Positions 18,201 to 25,345 of a DNA stretch of 47,205 nucleotides are shown here, piece after piece. This stretch comes from Candidatus Cloacimonadota bacterium (lineage in GTDB: Bacteria > Cloacimonadota > Cloacimonadia > Cloacimonadales > JAIOQZ01), in contig JAIOQZ010000007.1 of assembly GCA_021108395.1 (NCBI GenBank), positions 1 to 47,205 on the forward strand, given 5' to 3'. Numbering within the stretch: position 1 is the first letter of the stretch; each line of letters begins with the position of its first letter. Both the position numbers and the translations under genes were made by a program. The notes under the pieces are model-generated. The model saw only the letters and a list, made by a program, of their open reading frames with translations, did not search any database and had not been told where the DNA came from.

Positions 18201-18301
18201 ACATGGGCTTTTTCGTGCTCAAGTTCGACATCGCTTGGAACACCGATTTCATGCAGACGAGCAAACCAAGCTACTACATCACGCTCGACCCAGACTTTTA
18301 A
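15293..18301 (+). CDS. Fusion of peptidase MA domain, TolB-like beta-propeller and outer-membrane barrel
   Basis: 1002 residues with a signal peptide (LTLALLMLACLAPLAA). Part 1 (about 30-280) is a peptidase MA-like zinc protease: HELTH at 134-138 and Glu165 in WFQEGLPEFEA. Part 2 (about 285-580) has repeated propeller blades of the TolB/WD40-like type (PRFSPDGRRYLYF, PRWSPNDSLIAFSSE, SPMWNNTGSMLLFITE). Part 3 (about 650-1002) is a beta barrel resembling the bacterial surface antigen/Omp85 C-terminus, with FSLNGFSGVRGYDEDD, LRGSAFIDAGAVW, and a terminal aromatic residue (LDPDF). GGAG precedes the start. It is co-transcribed with the MCE gene. Inferred: an outer-membrane protein with a large periplasmic or surface protease-propeller module. 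Confidence 0.85.
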   Translation: MLRNLTLALLMLACLAPLAAIYYGQNKVQTEKVEWSVIETKHFDIYYGKGEDTFGQIAALMSEEAYYYLKRDFGQPIRNRIPIIFYESKSQFQATNIILPLLSEGVGGFTEYTKSRVVIPFDGSYRKLEEVLVHELTHAYVNAINSTFSGNLMSMTGFYFPFWFQEGLPEFEAIGGSDNFNNMFVIDMTLNDYLGDLDDIGGFYAYRAGESFLTFIGSKWGREKVMELFYAARVSRDLDTACEKVFGMNFRDIQLRWRNWLKREYFPAIVNYDVPYEKYEKRTDHEETMTYMHYAPRFSPDGRRYLYFNNHNMRTSIWEGSTLGIREDELVLKGETTPRFEEFHILRNNIAWYPDSQRFAFVAEATGGDRIYVMDIDSHKVLDTYTFPQLDNIYEIDISHDGRRIVFAGQQDMATDIYVFDIDSGDLSQLTDDRYNEASPRWSPNDSLIAFSSERSVNPDTTAHVFYGLNQDVFYYDLGEETFYQVTDDSWNNYSPMWNNTGSMLLFITESDNIANYEAIELDSGRRARVTNILCGVFTGDLSATNEQLVFACFFNNGWDIYMGSNPLADLEFEPYHTPQPVQPQEEFYSRFDINRYQYFGRTNGKFKRELPSLDNRNVSTFDFGDVVARDSLRKQWNRSFDRKPDTMDNPPAVVPFKLRFSLDRLWGGMAYSPSAGAFGYVQFSMSDLMGDHAFGAHVAFNGEFEYSDIIFNYLWLSHRIDWGFGAFHLNDSYYYEDLFYDEDGNLYDGKEMDRRYGAYAAAIYPLNRFWRVSLENLFYMRQIQLYSWDENNDEWDYHSQLDEELVYSPSLSVVHDNSLFGSTGPVSGWRGAAVLNKSFSNEYEYLTGYTDNRFYLLFANRYSLATRLLGSASIGDNPQKFSLNGFSGVRGYDEDDEGTRKALATAELRFPFIDYLHISFPLPLALYQLRGSAFIDAGAVWSVDDVFRGSNHGRLDDVKMGFGFGPRLNMGFFVLKFDIAWNTDFMQTSKPSYYITLDPDF

Positions 18302-18310
18302 TATGACAAG

Positions 18311-18470
18311 CTCGCTTTTTGAAAAAAGCGAGACCAAAAACTTTTGTGGATGCTAACGCATCCTTGTATCAAAAGAATAACAAATGTACATAGGATACAT
18401 AGTATCCGTTGAAAGTTTTTGATTCCACTTTTTACAAAAAGTGGATGGGGTGTCAGGGGCAGCGCCCCTG
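18311..18470. repeat. Composite intergenic inverted-repeat element B (five hairpins)
   Basis: In order: a CTCGCTTTTT/AAAAAGCGAG hairpin (18311-18332), the block CAAAAACTTTT, GGATGC-TAAC-GCATCC (18348-18363), GGATAC-ATA-GTATCC (18393-18407), AAAGTTTTTGAT, a TCCACTTTTT/AAAAAGTGGA hairpin (18424-18445), and CAGGGGC-AGC-GCCCCTG (18454-18470). Stem sequences differ from element A on both sides of each stem, so pairing is preserved. Here it lies between convergent genes, where it could stop transcription from both sides. Confidence 0.75.
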
Positions 18471-18474
18471 CTTC

Positions 18475-19893
18475 TTAAGGCAGGTGGTGGCGCACGTCCT
18501 TCTGAATGGCGCGGTCGAGGCGGCGGATGATGCTGCGCAGGCATTCCTCACGCAGGCTCATATTGGCCAGCTTGAGGCTGTTGCCCAGCGCTTCTGTTTC
18601 GTTGCGGCCAAACCCGCGAGTATCGAAGAAGCGTTCGTTTGGCAGGCTGTAAGTGAGGATAACCTCACGGTCGCGGTCACGCACCAGACGCAGGTCGAGC
18701 ATTGCCGTAGCAACGTGCAGATCGGGCAGGTTGGCAGTGCGTGGCGCGGACTCGGCTTCAAATCTCGCCTCGACTCGATAAACTGCATTTTCCACCATGC
18801 TGCCGGCTCGATAACCCGTCTCCTGCAATCCCTCCAGCAACCGGTTTTGCAACCATTTCTCGTCAGGGTCGCAAAAGAGCCACACCGCTACACCGATGCT
18901 GTTTCTGTCGTACGGTGAAAGCAGACACAACTCGAGCGAGGGCAAGGAATCGCCAAAGTGCCTGGCCATGCGCTGGGTACCCAGCTTCAAGCCGACGCTG
19001 GCGGGCGCCGGGCCGGTGAATCTGTAGGGAACTCGTGCTTCGCCTCGCTCGTCGGTGTAAATGGTTCGTTCCAGCTCGATTTGCAGCGAGCTAACATGAA
19101 CCGGGATTCCTGGCACTGGCATGCCATCACGGGTGACTGCGAGGGGGAAGCTGCCGGCGAAGATGTCCCGCGGCGGGTTTCCGAACAGCTTCAGGGATGC
19201 AGCGAGATGCCTCAAACGAATGCCGTAAGCCTGCTTCACCTCGATGAATTTCTGATAGTCGGCGTGTTGGATAAGCCAGAGCTGGCCGGCAAAATCTTCC
19301 TCGTTTCGCAACAGGGCGTCGAGCTGTTCGATGAAGTCTGCGATGCGGCTTGCAGGCCAATCGTTACCGTGCGGGAATGCCGCCAGCGCGTTGGAATATG
19401 TGCTTGTTGCGCGGTGGACAAAGCTCAACCATGTGGTTTTGTGTCGCTGACGCGAGAACGGTACCCGCACCCAGGCCTTCCAGGTGTACACCGGCCCTTG
19501 CTCCGTAAGACGCATCCACTTTTCCCAGTACACCTTGTCCGGTTTCACCTCGACCAGCGCCGAGGCATAAACGCGTGAGCGGGTGTCCTGATTAACCTGC
19601 GCTTCAACAATGCCGCTGCGAAGAGTGTCGCGGGCCTGCTGAAAGCTCTCGACCTCGATCATCAACCCCAGGCTTTCGACAATTTGCAGCCTGGCGTTGA
19701 GGGTGGCGTCGGCAACCGCCTCTGCTTCGCTTCTGCCATGACGCGACACACCCACGAACACGCTTTCGGGCAGGTCTTGCCGCCAGCGGCCATTGCCACT
19801 GCGATCCACGAGCTTCTCTTCGCCCACCCGTAAGGAGCAGGCCGTCAGCAAAAACAGCAGGGCAATCGATAGAATGTAGTTCAAGTATCGCAT
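18475..19893 (-). CDS. Lipoprotein with LPP20-like domain, function unknown
   Basis: 472 residues with a lipoprotein signal and lipobox LLTAC (Cys19). Residues about 45-125 (FVGVSRHGRSEAEAVADATLNARLQI) resemble the LPP20 family found in several envelope lipoproteins. The middle part contains a possible beta-sandwich (VPGIPVHVSSLQIELERTIYTDERGEARVPY), like a carboxypeptidase-regulatory or Big-type domain. No enzymatic motif is visible. The start codon lies 4 bases after the T-run of the C25 gene terminator and has no Shine-Dalgarno, so expression probably depends on read-through or an unusual initiation mode. It is convergent with the MCE/barrel operon. Confidence 0.8.
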   Translation of the reverse strand: MRYLNYILSIALLFLLTACSLRVGEEKLVDRSGNGRWRQDLPESVFVGVSRHGRSEAEAVADATLNARLQIVESLGLMIEVESFQQARDTLRSGIVEAQVNQDTRSRVYASALVEVKPDKVYWEKWMRLTEQGPVYTWKAWVRVPFSRQRHKTTWLSFVHRATSTYSNALAAFPHGNDWPASRIADFIEQLDALLRNEEDFAGQLWLIQHADYQKFIEVKQAYGIRLRHLAASLKLFGNPPRDIFAGSFPLAVTRDGMPVPGIPVHVSSLQIELERTIYTDERGEARVPYRFTGPAPASVGLKLGTQRMARHFGDSLPSLELCLLSPYDRNSIGVAVWLFCDPDEKWLQNRLLEGLQETGYRAGSMVENAVYRVEARFEAESAPRTANLPDLHVATAMLDLRLVRDRDREVILTYSLPNERFFDTRGFGRNETEALGNSLKLANMSLREECLRSIIRRLDRAIQKDVRHHLP

Positions 19894-19897
19894 GTAT

Positions 19898-19927
19898 AAA
19901 AAATGCCAGGCCCGAGTGAACCTGGCA
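19898..19927 (-). terminator. Intrinsic terminator of the C25 protein gene
   Basis: On the minus strand, stem TGCCAGG/CCTGGCA with a 10-base loop is followed by six T. It sits 17 bases after the C25 stop and just upstream of the lipoprotein start codon. Confidence 0.75.
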
Positions 19928-19944
19928 AGTGGAATTTTCTGAGA

Positions 19945-22900
19945 CTACTGTTGAGCCGGCGAAACCGGCAGGGCAATCTCACGTTCAGCGGTGACGGCGG
20001 TGACGATATAACGGTTGCCGCTCGGTTGTGGTGTGGTGTCCTCGAAGAACGTGTCAGTAGCTGTGCCGTAGAGATTTTCCGGCGTGGCGGTCAACTCGGC
20101 GCCGATTGGCCCGCGATAGATGTTGTAGTGAGTGACCACGACGGGGTTGCCCCCTGTGTCCTCTGTTACGGACGACCACAGTATCCAGGCAGAGCCTTCC
20201 CACCATACGATATTCATATCCTGCGGCGACTGCGGCGGGAAAACCTGGTTCACGACATGCAGCGCGACAGGGACGATGAACAGCGGGTTGTTGGGGTCAT
20301 TAGTGCTGATATAGAGATCGCAATTGTAATCGCCCAGGTTCAGGTCGGCTGTATCGATGTCGAGCTGCAAGTCAACTGGCTGGCCGTTCTCGACAATACC
20401 AGACAACGGCGTGACATCCATCCACTCTGGTTCGATGCCAATCTCGATGGCCAGGCCATCCTGGGCGTAGGTCGCATTATAGGCAATCTCGAGGCCGTCT
20501 GTGCCGTTGGAGTTTTCGATACCGATTGTATTGGTCGCAATGTCGCCATTGAGATCCTGATAGTAGAAAAGAATGGCGCCACCTGCCAATATCTGCATCT
20601 GGAAAGTATAGTCACCAGTGTGCACGCCGGGATAATGATCCACATCGGTGAACTGCACGGTGAAGCGGTTGTTTGCCGTGTCGCTATAGTAGTGGATGGT
20701 GCCGCCGAGATGCGGACTGAGGTCGTCCCAGAACGGTGCGATGATGTTATTGGGCGCGGTGGTGTCTGGGATGGGGTCGTTGCTCCAGTCGGTGTCGGTG
20801 TCGGTGAACGAGACATAGCCGTTTGAGCAGATGCGAAGCTGCGTGTAGCTGTTGCCATAGAAGGGGAAGCTGAAGCCGATGTTGAGGAGGCCTGACATCT
20901 GGTCGTCGGACAGAGAAACGCTGGTACCCGACGTTTGGATGTCAGTCCACACATAGTCGGGGCCACCCGGTTCGTTCGAGTCGATCCAGGTGTAGCCGAA
21001 AGTATCGGGCCCGCCCTGGTCGCGGTCGATGAACTGCGGATTGACGCTGTATTGCAGGGTGGCTTCGCCGTCGTTAGCGATATTGAGTGTCCTGTTGCCA
21101 GTGGCCCCAGGTTGCAGGAATATGCTGATGGGAGTCGTGTCTATGACTGCAATGGGAGGCGCCTGCACAACCGGCTGGCGTGTGGTGATGAACAGAGCGA
21201 GTCCATTGGCCAGCGGTCTGGCGGCTGGCGGGTATTCATTGTCGAAGGTGTACTCGATGCCGCGCAGGCCGGTGTGATCCTCGATGCCGACAGTGGCGTA
21301 ACATCCGTGGTCGTTATAGCCTGCGGCATCGACGTTGTTCACGGTCATGTATTGCAGCTTTATTTCGCTGTCTCCTGTGGGGGTGGGGTAGTAGGCCGGA
21401 TCGTAGATAATGGCCTGGAATGTTTCGGGGGAGCTTCCCGCCGCGTTTATCATTCGAGACCATTGGATAATGTAACGATGATTGGCCGCGTCATGATAGC
21501 GATAGGCGTCACCGCTGCCCATGCGCAGGTCGTCCCAGAAGACAGCCACCTGTGCCGCCGGGCCGATGGGGCCGGGCATACGCCAGTTGCGGAAGGTGAT
21601 CTGCTCGGTAGCGTCGAAACTGAACCAGCCGTTAGAACAGACCGACAGGGTGCTGTATGGCTTGCCGTAAAAAGATGCCTCGAAGGGTATTGTGAAGACG
21701 GTGACATCATCCTGGTCTCCGCCGGTGTCGTTGAGATTCAGGTTTGTTCCGCTTCCGCCGTATGACGGGTCTATCTCGACCCAGTCGTAGATGGGAGCCA
21801 GATTGTAGGATGTGTCGAAGCTGTCGAAAATGGCGTAGCCGTATGAGTCGGGGCCAAGTGGGTCGGTTTGTGTCGGATTGCCGATAGTGAGCGGGAAGCT
21901 TACAACGGCCGCTTCGCCCAGGCTGCCCGACAAATCGAGCTGTATGGTTACTATGGATCCCGGCAGCATCCCCATCTCGGCGCTCACCTCAAACGCGCTG
22001 GCGTTCGTACCGTTCAGCCCTGGCTGGATGGCGTTGTAAGTCGCGGTGTCAACGGTGAAGTTGATGCGATCGTCATTGCAGGATATGGTGGCGGTCATGC
22101 TGGTGGAACCGATGCTGCCGTCATTGTGCAGAATGATCCACATCTGTGCGTTGTCGCCTGGATCCAGAACACCGTTGCCGTTGTCATCGATGGTGCATTG
22201 ATATAGCTGCAACGCTGGGCCCTCCACCGTCACCTCGACAATCTGGTTGACGGTGTACTGGCTCGAAGTGATTTGGAGAAGGAAGCGGATAACCGTGCCC
22301 CCTGGACAGGCCGGATTGATCGTGAAATCAAAGTCTTCGGTATTCCAGACCGACTGTCCCTGAGCGATCGAGCCCCAGCTTTCGCTGTCGTCGGAGACGC
22401 TCACCCAGTCGGTATCGAGGGCTCTGAGAAGAACCGATACACTGGTGAGGCTGAGATTACCGATGTTTTCGAGTTCCAGCTTCCACTCGATGGTTTCGCC
22501 GGGGTTCACCACGCCATCGTTGTTTCCAGACGATCCACCCAACTGGTCGTCGTCGAAGATCTGGTCGCTCACTTGCAGCCCGGGGGCGTTTGTGGTGATG
22601 GTGAAGCTGCCCAGATGCGGAATGTATCCGGGGCAGGTCACGGTGAGGTCAACCGTGCCGCTCTGACCGGTAGTGATTGGTAGAACAATATAGCCGCCGG
22701 CGTCGGTGTAGCCAGTGGCGAAGATGGTGTCGTTTCCCTTGAGAACTGTAACCCAGGCGTTTGCCAGCGGCGTTCCGTTCGAGCGGGTAACCTCGACTAC
22801 AATCTGTTCCGCCTGCGGTGTGAGCGACGATGGATAGCTGGCGTTCAACGCTTTGGGCAGCGTTTTCCATACTTGCAGGCTGGGATCGCCCATCAGGTTG

Positions 22901-24516
22901 CAAATGTGTGAATGCGCCTGCACTTTAGAAGGCTGGCTGTTGTTGTATGTCTGCCAGAGATAGGTTTTTCCGCGTTGCATTGCCTCGCCCATCGTTCGCA
23001 TGTCCTGGGAAAAGAGGCCTTCAAAGATACCGCCGTCGAGGCAGTTGTTGTAGGCGGTGTGTGTACCCGAAGTGGCCATTCCTACAGCACAGATACCACC
23101 CTGGGGAGCGGATGTCGTGCCCTCGCGCAGCAGGGCCTCGGTACGTGACGTACCACTGGCGAAGCTTCCTGTGTCGCAGGTGAGAATGACCGAGACCGGC
23201 AGCTTGTTGGTATTGGTCAGGTTGCCGATGTTGCTTGTGCCCCAACCGCTCATGCCAATCCAGCCGCGATAATTGAAATAGAGCGTTCCGGCGTTGAGCG
23301 CGTTGTCCATCTGCGAGGGCGAGGGGTTTCCGCCGTATATTTCAGTGAAGCTGTGCGTTCCGCTGTAGGTGGTCATGAGTTCTTTGATATATTTGTTTGT
23401 CGAAATGCAGGAGATGCCGGATGGAGTCGTGTCGCCTACAAGCAGGTTGTCGTTGTACCAGGCGGTCTGGGTCATATAGGGTTCACGCTCGTATTTGAGC
23501 ACCTTGCTCTGGATAACCTGAAGCTGTGAAGTGCTGGAGAACGACAGCCTGCCAATGCAGATGTCTTCTATCTGGTCGGCGCCGTCGAGCAGAGCGTATG
23601 GGTGGTCGCCTTCACCGTTGTAGCGCACCCAACTGTGGTACCACGTAGGCACTCCGTATGTGCCGGAAGCGTCTCCGACAAGAACGACGAACTCTGGCGG
23701 ATTCGCCCAGTTGTCATAGGCGTTCTGGATGTAGTTCTTGATGGACGTGGCGCTTGACCCCGTCGTGGACATCGTTACCGTATGCACCTCATAGCCCATC
23801 ATGTGCTTCCACATCGTCAGCAGGCCAATGGTGTTTGAGATGGTTGTGTTGTATGTGATAAACAGGATACACGGCTGCTGGAATTCATCGCGCAACGGCA
23901 GGCTTTCATAGTTCACCATCGAGCCGGCAAAGATGTTCTCGAATGTGCGCGAGGCAGGCTTGGGCGAGACAATCTCATTCGCGCCGCGGCTCGATGAGTC
24001 GGTGTTGATGGTGAGCCGCGCCCGACGGATTACCTGTAGCTTGCTCTCTCTCGCATGCCAGCGGAACGGCGCTATGTTCAGTCCGCCAACGCGGCGGTTG
24101 CGCATTATGGCAGGCTCGGTAAGCTCGAACGGCATAGCCGGATACACGCCGCCACCCTCGTAAACGGCAGGGTCGAACCACAGCGGAGCCTCTGGTTCCT
24201 GGAAGGGTACTGGTGTCACGTTCAGCCACTCTTCTTCGATGATTTCCCACTCGAGGCTGCAAGCGCCGCGGTCGGGCAGGCCGGCCAGCGTACTGAACAG
24301 CGGCAGTTCGGGGCTGCCATATTCGCCGGTCCAGGTGTTGGTGTCGGTGACGATGCGCACGGCGGCGCCGTCGGTGTCGATCGAGAAATCTGGCAATGCC
24401 CATTCGATGACGATTTCATCACCCGTGGACTGTGTGTTGGTAAATCCATCTATAGCGGCCAGTGAGGCAGCAGCCGACAGAAGTATCAGAATCGCAAACA
24501 GTGATAAACGATGCAT
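19945..24516 (-). CDS. Large secreted C25 (gingipain-like) peptidase family protein, catalytic His apparently replaced
   Basis: 1523 residues. The start at 24516 has AAGGAG and a signal peptide (HRLSLFAILILLSAAASLAA). A gingipain propeptide-like region (about 20-215) precedes the C25 domain (about 220-560), with FVVLVGD, the segment NYRGWIGMSGWGTS, and LTCDTGSF containing Cys447. In gingipain R the dyad His lies in NYTGHGS; here the aligned residue is Trp419, while the Cys is kept. After it come immunoglobulin-like repeats and two related ~200-residue modules with PFYG-x2-Y and CSNG signatures (about 880-1110 and 1150-1340), then a fibronectin type III-like end. There is no PNPFNP module. It may be an adhesin-type pseudoprotease or a protease using another His. 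Confidence 0.85.
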   Translation of the reverse strand: MHRLSLFAILILLSAAASLAAIDGFTNTQSTGDEIVIEWALPDFSIDTDGAAVRIVTDTNTWTGEYGSPELPLFSTLAGLPDRGACSLEWEIIEEEWLNVTPVPFQEPEAPLWFDPAVYEGGGVYPAMPFELTEPAIMRNRRVGGLNIAPFRWHARESKLQVIRRARLTINTDSSSRGANEIVSPKPASRTFENIFAGSMVNYESLPLRDEFQQPCILFITYNTTISNTIGLLTMWKHMMGYEVHTVTMSTTGSSATSIKNYIQNAYDNWANPPEFVVLVGDASGTYGVPTWYHSWVRYNGEGDHPYALLDGADQIEDICIGRLSFSSTSQLQVIQSKVLKYEREPYMTQTAWYNDNLLVGDTTPSGISCISTNKYIKELMTTYSGTHSFTEIYGGNPSPSQMDNALNAGTLYFNYRGWIGMSGWGTSNIGNLTNTNKLPVSVILTCDTGSFASGTSRTEALLREGTTSAPQGGICAVGMATSGTHTAYNNCLDGGIFEGLFSQDMRTMGEAMQRGKTYLWQTYNNSQPSKVQAHSHICNLMGDPSLQVWKTLPKALNASYPSSLTPQAEQIVVEVTRSNGTPLANAWVTVLKGNDTIFATGYTDAGGYIVLPITTGQSGTVDLTVTCPGYIPHLGSFTITTNAPGLQVSDQIFDDDQLGGSSGNNDGVVNPGETIEWKLELENIGNLSLTSVSVLLRALDTDWVSVSDDSESWGSIAQGQSVWNTEDFDFTINPACPGGTVIRFLLQITSSQYTVNQIVEVTVEGPALQLYQCTIDDNGNGVLDPGDNAQMWIILHNDGSIGSTSMTATISCNDDRINFTVDTATYNAIQPGLNGTNASAFEVSAEMGMLPGSIVTIQLDLSGSLGEAAVVSFPLTIGNPTQTDPLGPDSYGYAIFDSFDTSYNLAPIYDWVEIDPSYGGSGTNLNLNDTGGDQDDVTVFTIPFEASFYGKPYSTLSVCSNGWFSFDATEQITFRNWRMPGPIGPAAQVAVFWDDLRMGSGDAYRYHDAANHRYIIQWSRMINAAGSSPETFQAIIYDPAYYPTPTGDSEIKLQYMTVNNVDAAGYNDHGCYATVGIEDHTGLRGIEYTFDNEYPPAARPLANGLALFITTRQPVVQAPPIAVIDTTPISIFLQPGATGNRTLNIANDGEATLQYSVNPQFIDRDQGGPDTFGYTWIDSNEPGGPDYVWTDIQTSGTSVSLSDDQMSGLLNIGFSFPFYGNSYTQLRICSNGYVSFTDTDTDWSNDPIPDTTAPNNIIAPFWDDLSPHLGGTIHYYSDTANNRFTVQFTDVDHYPGVHTGDYTFQMQILAGGAILFYYQDLNGDIATNTIGIENSNGTDGLEIAYNATYAQDGLAIEIGIEPEWMDVTPLSGIVENGQPVDLQLDIDTADLNLGDYNCDLYISTNDPNNPLFIVPVALHVVNQVFPPQSPQDMNIVWWEGSAWILWSSVTEDTGGNPVVVTHYNIYRGPIGAELTATPENLYGTATDTFFEDTTPQPSGNRYIVTAVTAEREIALPVSPAQQ

Positions 24517-24858
24517 ATTTTCTCCTTGTGAGGTGGCGGTGATGTTACCGCCCGACAGGTGGCAATAACCGCTTGCATAAGATATCATCGGTATATAATA
24601 TGCAAATTTTGTTCCGTCGGCCAGGAATTGTTCATTCAGTTTTGTTTTGTGGTGTGGGTGGGTGGGAGAGCTGGGGAGGGTGGCGGGGCAAAGCATGACT
24701 GGAGCAATATGCTTCCGCATAAAATATTCGTTGGTTGTTTCAGAAAATCAGATGATAAGTTAAGAATGCAAAGTCGTTTACTATTACATTTGTTGATACT
24801 TAGATTTTTTGTTATGCTGGCTTAAATTGCTATATTACAGAGTATTGTATAATTTGCT

Positions 24859-24875
24859 TATATGATTGTCATATA
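24859..24875. promoter_or_regulatory. Palindromic operator-like dyad upstream of the HEPN operon
   Basis: TATATGA-TTG-TCATATA, a perfect 7-bp dyad with a 3-base centre. It ends 10 bases before the -35 box at 24886. Toxin-antitoxin operons are usually autoregulated from such sites; the binding protein here is inferred, not shown. Confidence 0.55.
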
Positions 24876-24885
24876 CAAAAAAAGC

Positions 24886-24914
24886 TTGACGAATATGGTC
24901 TTGATCAGTAATAT
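24886..24914 (+). promoter_or_regulatory. Sigma70-type promoter of the HEPN/SecB-like operon
   Basis: TTGACG (24886-24891), 17-base spacer, TAATAT (24909-24914), preceded by an A-tract (AAAAAAAGC). The predicted start near 24921 is about 20 bases before the ATG and includes GAGGA. Confidence 0.75.
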
Positions 24915-24941
24915 GCTAAAAAAGTGAGGATTTATACTACA

Positions 24942-25334
24942 ATGCTTCTCATTGACAAAGCACGAAGTAATTATAGATTCTCGTTGAAGTTAGCGAAAAA
25001 TAAAACAACATTCCACAATGTTGTAATTGTGAACCGCCTATACTACTCCATATATCAGGTAATTGTAAATTACATTAATCAAAATGGCCTACTTGTGAAT
25101 ACTAACACACGCAACAGTCACAGACGATGCATTGATGCTTTTATAACAGATATTACATGTAGTATGCCAAATGAAAACAGAATTGGTATGATACAGGTAA
25201 AAATAAACGACCTTAAGAGAGACAGAGGAAAAGCCGATTATAAAGATGGATCATTCACTGATCAAAATACTGAAAAAAGAATAAATAATGCTAAAACAGT
25301 AATGACTTTTTTTAAAGAGAAGTCATTTATTTAG
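24942..25334 (+). CDS. HEPN-domain protein, candidate toxin
   Basis: 130 residues, all-helical in appearance. Conserved HEPN (UPF0332-like) features in order: NRLYYSIYQ (31-39), a short loop with SH (H60) before CIDAFI, and LKRDRGKADY (91-100), followed by the closing helix (INNAKTVMTFFKEK). The canonical RNase Rx4-6H motif of many HEPN toxins is not evident, so activity is uncertain. ATG 24942 is chosen because GAGGA lies 11 bases before it; a GTG at 24924 in frame is possible but poorly placed. It is first in a three-gene operon with a disordered-tail protein and a SecB-like chaperone. HEPN proteins commonly serve as toxins, usually with a nucleotidyltransferase antitoxin, which is absent here. 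Confidence 0.75.
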   Translation: MLLIDKARSNYRFSLKLAKNKTTFHNVVIVNRLYYSIYQVIVNYINQNGLLVNTNTRNSHRRCIDAFITDITCSMPNENRIGMIQVKINDLKRDRGKADYKDGSFTDQNTEKRINNAKTVMTFFKEKSFI

Positions 25335-25345
25335 GAGTACAGAAC

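Larger units (their letters stand above)
24517..24941. other. 425-bp intergenic region: C25 gene leader and AT-rich island boundary
   Basis: The left part (to about 24700) is the C25 leader. On the minus strand a weak TTGCAT/TCTTAT pair lies near 24600-24570, and a GGCGGT/ACCGCC hairpin (24535-24552) sits in the untranslated leader. From about 24740 composition drops abruptly to AT-rich. The right part holds the palindrome at 24859-24875 and the promoter at 24886-24914 for the HEPN operon. No coding potential was seen. Confidence 0.6.

Noticed and set aside
19903-20826. 307-codon open frame on the plus strand
   Set aside because: It lies antisense inside the C25 gene, whose frame has a signal peptide, clear domains and matching codon use. 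High GC in third positions produces such long mirror frames throughout the window.
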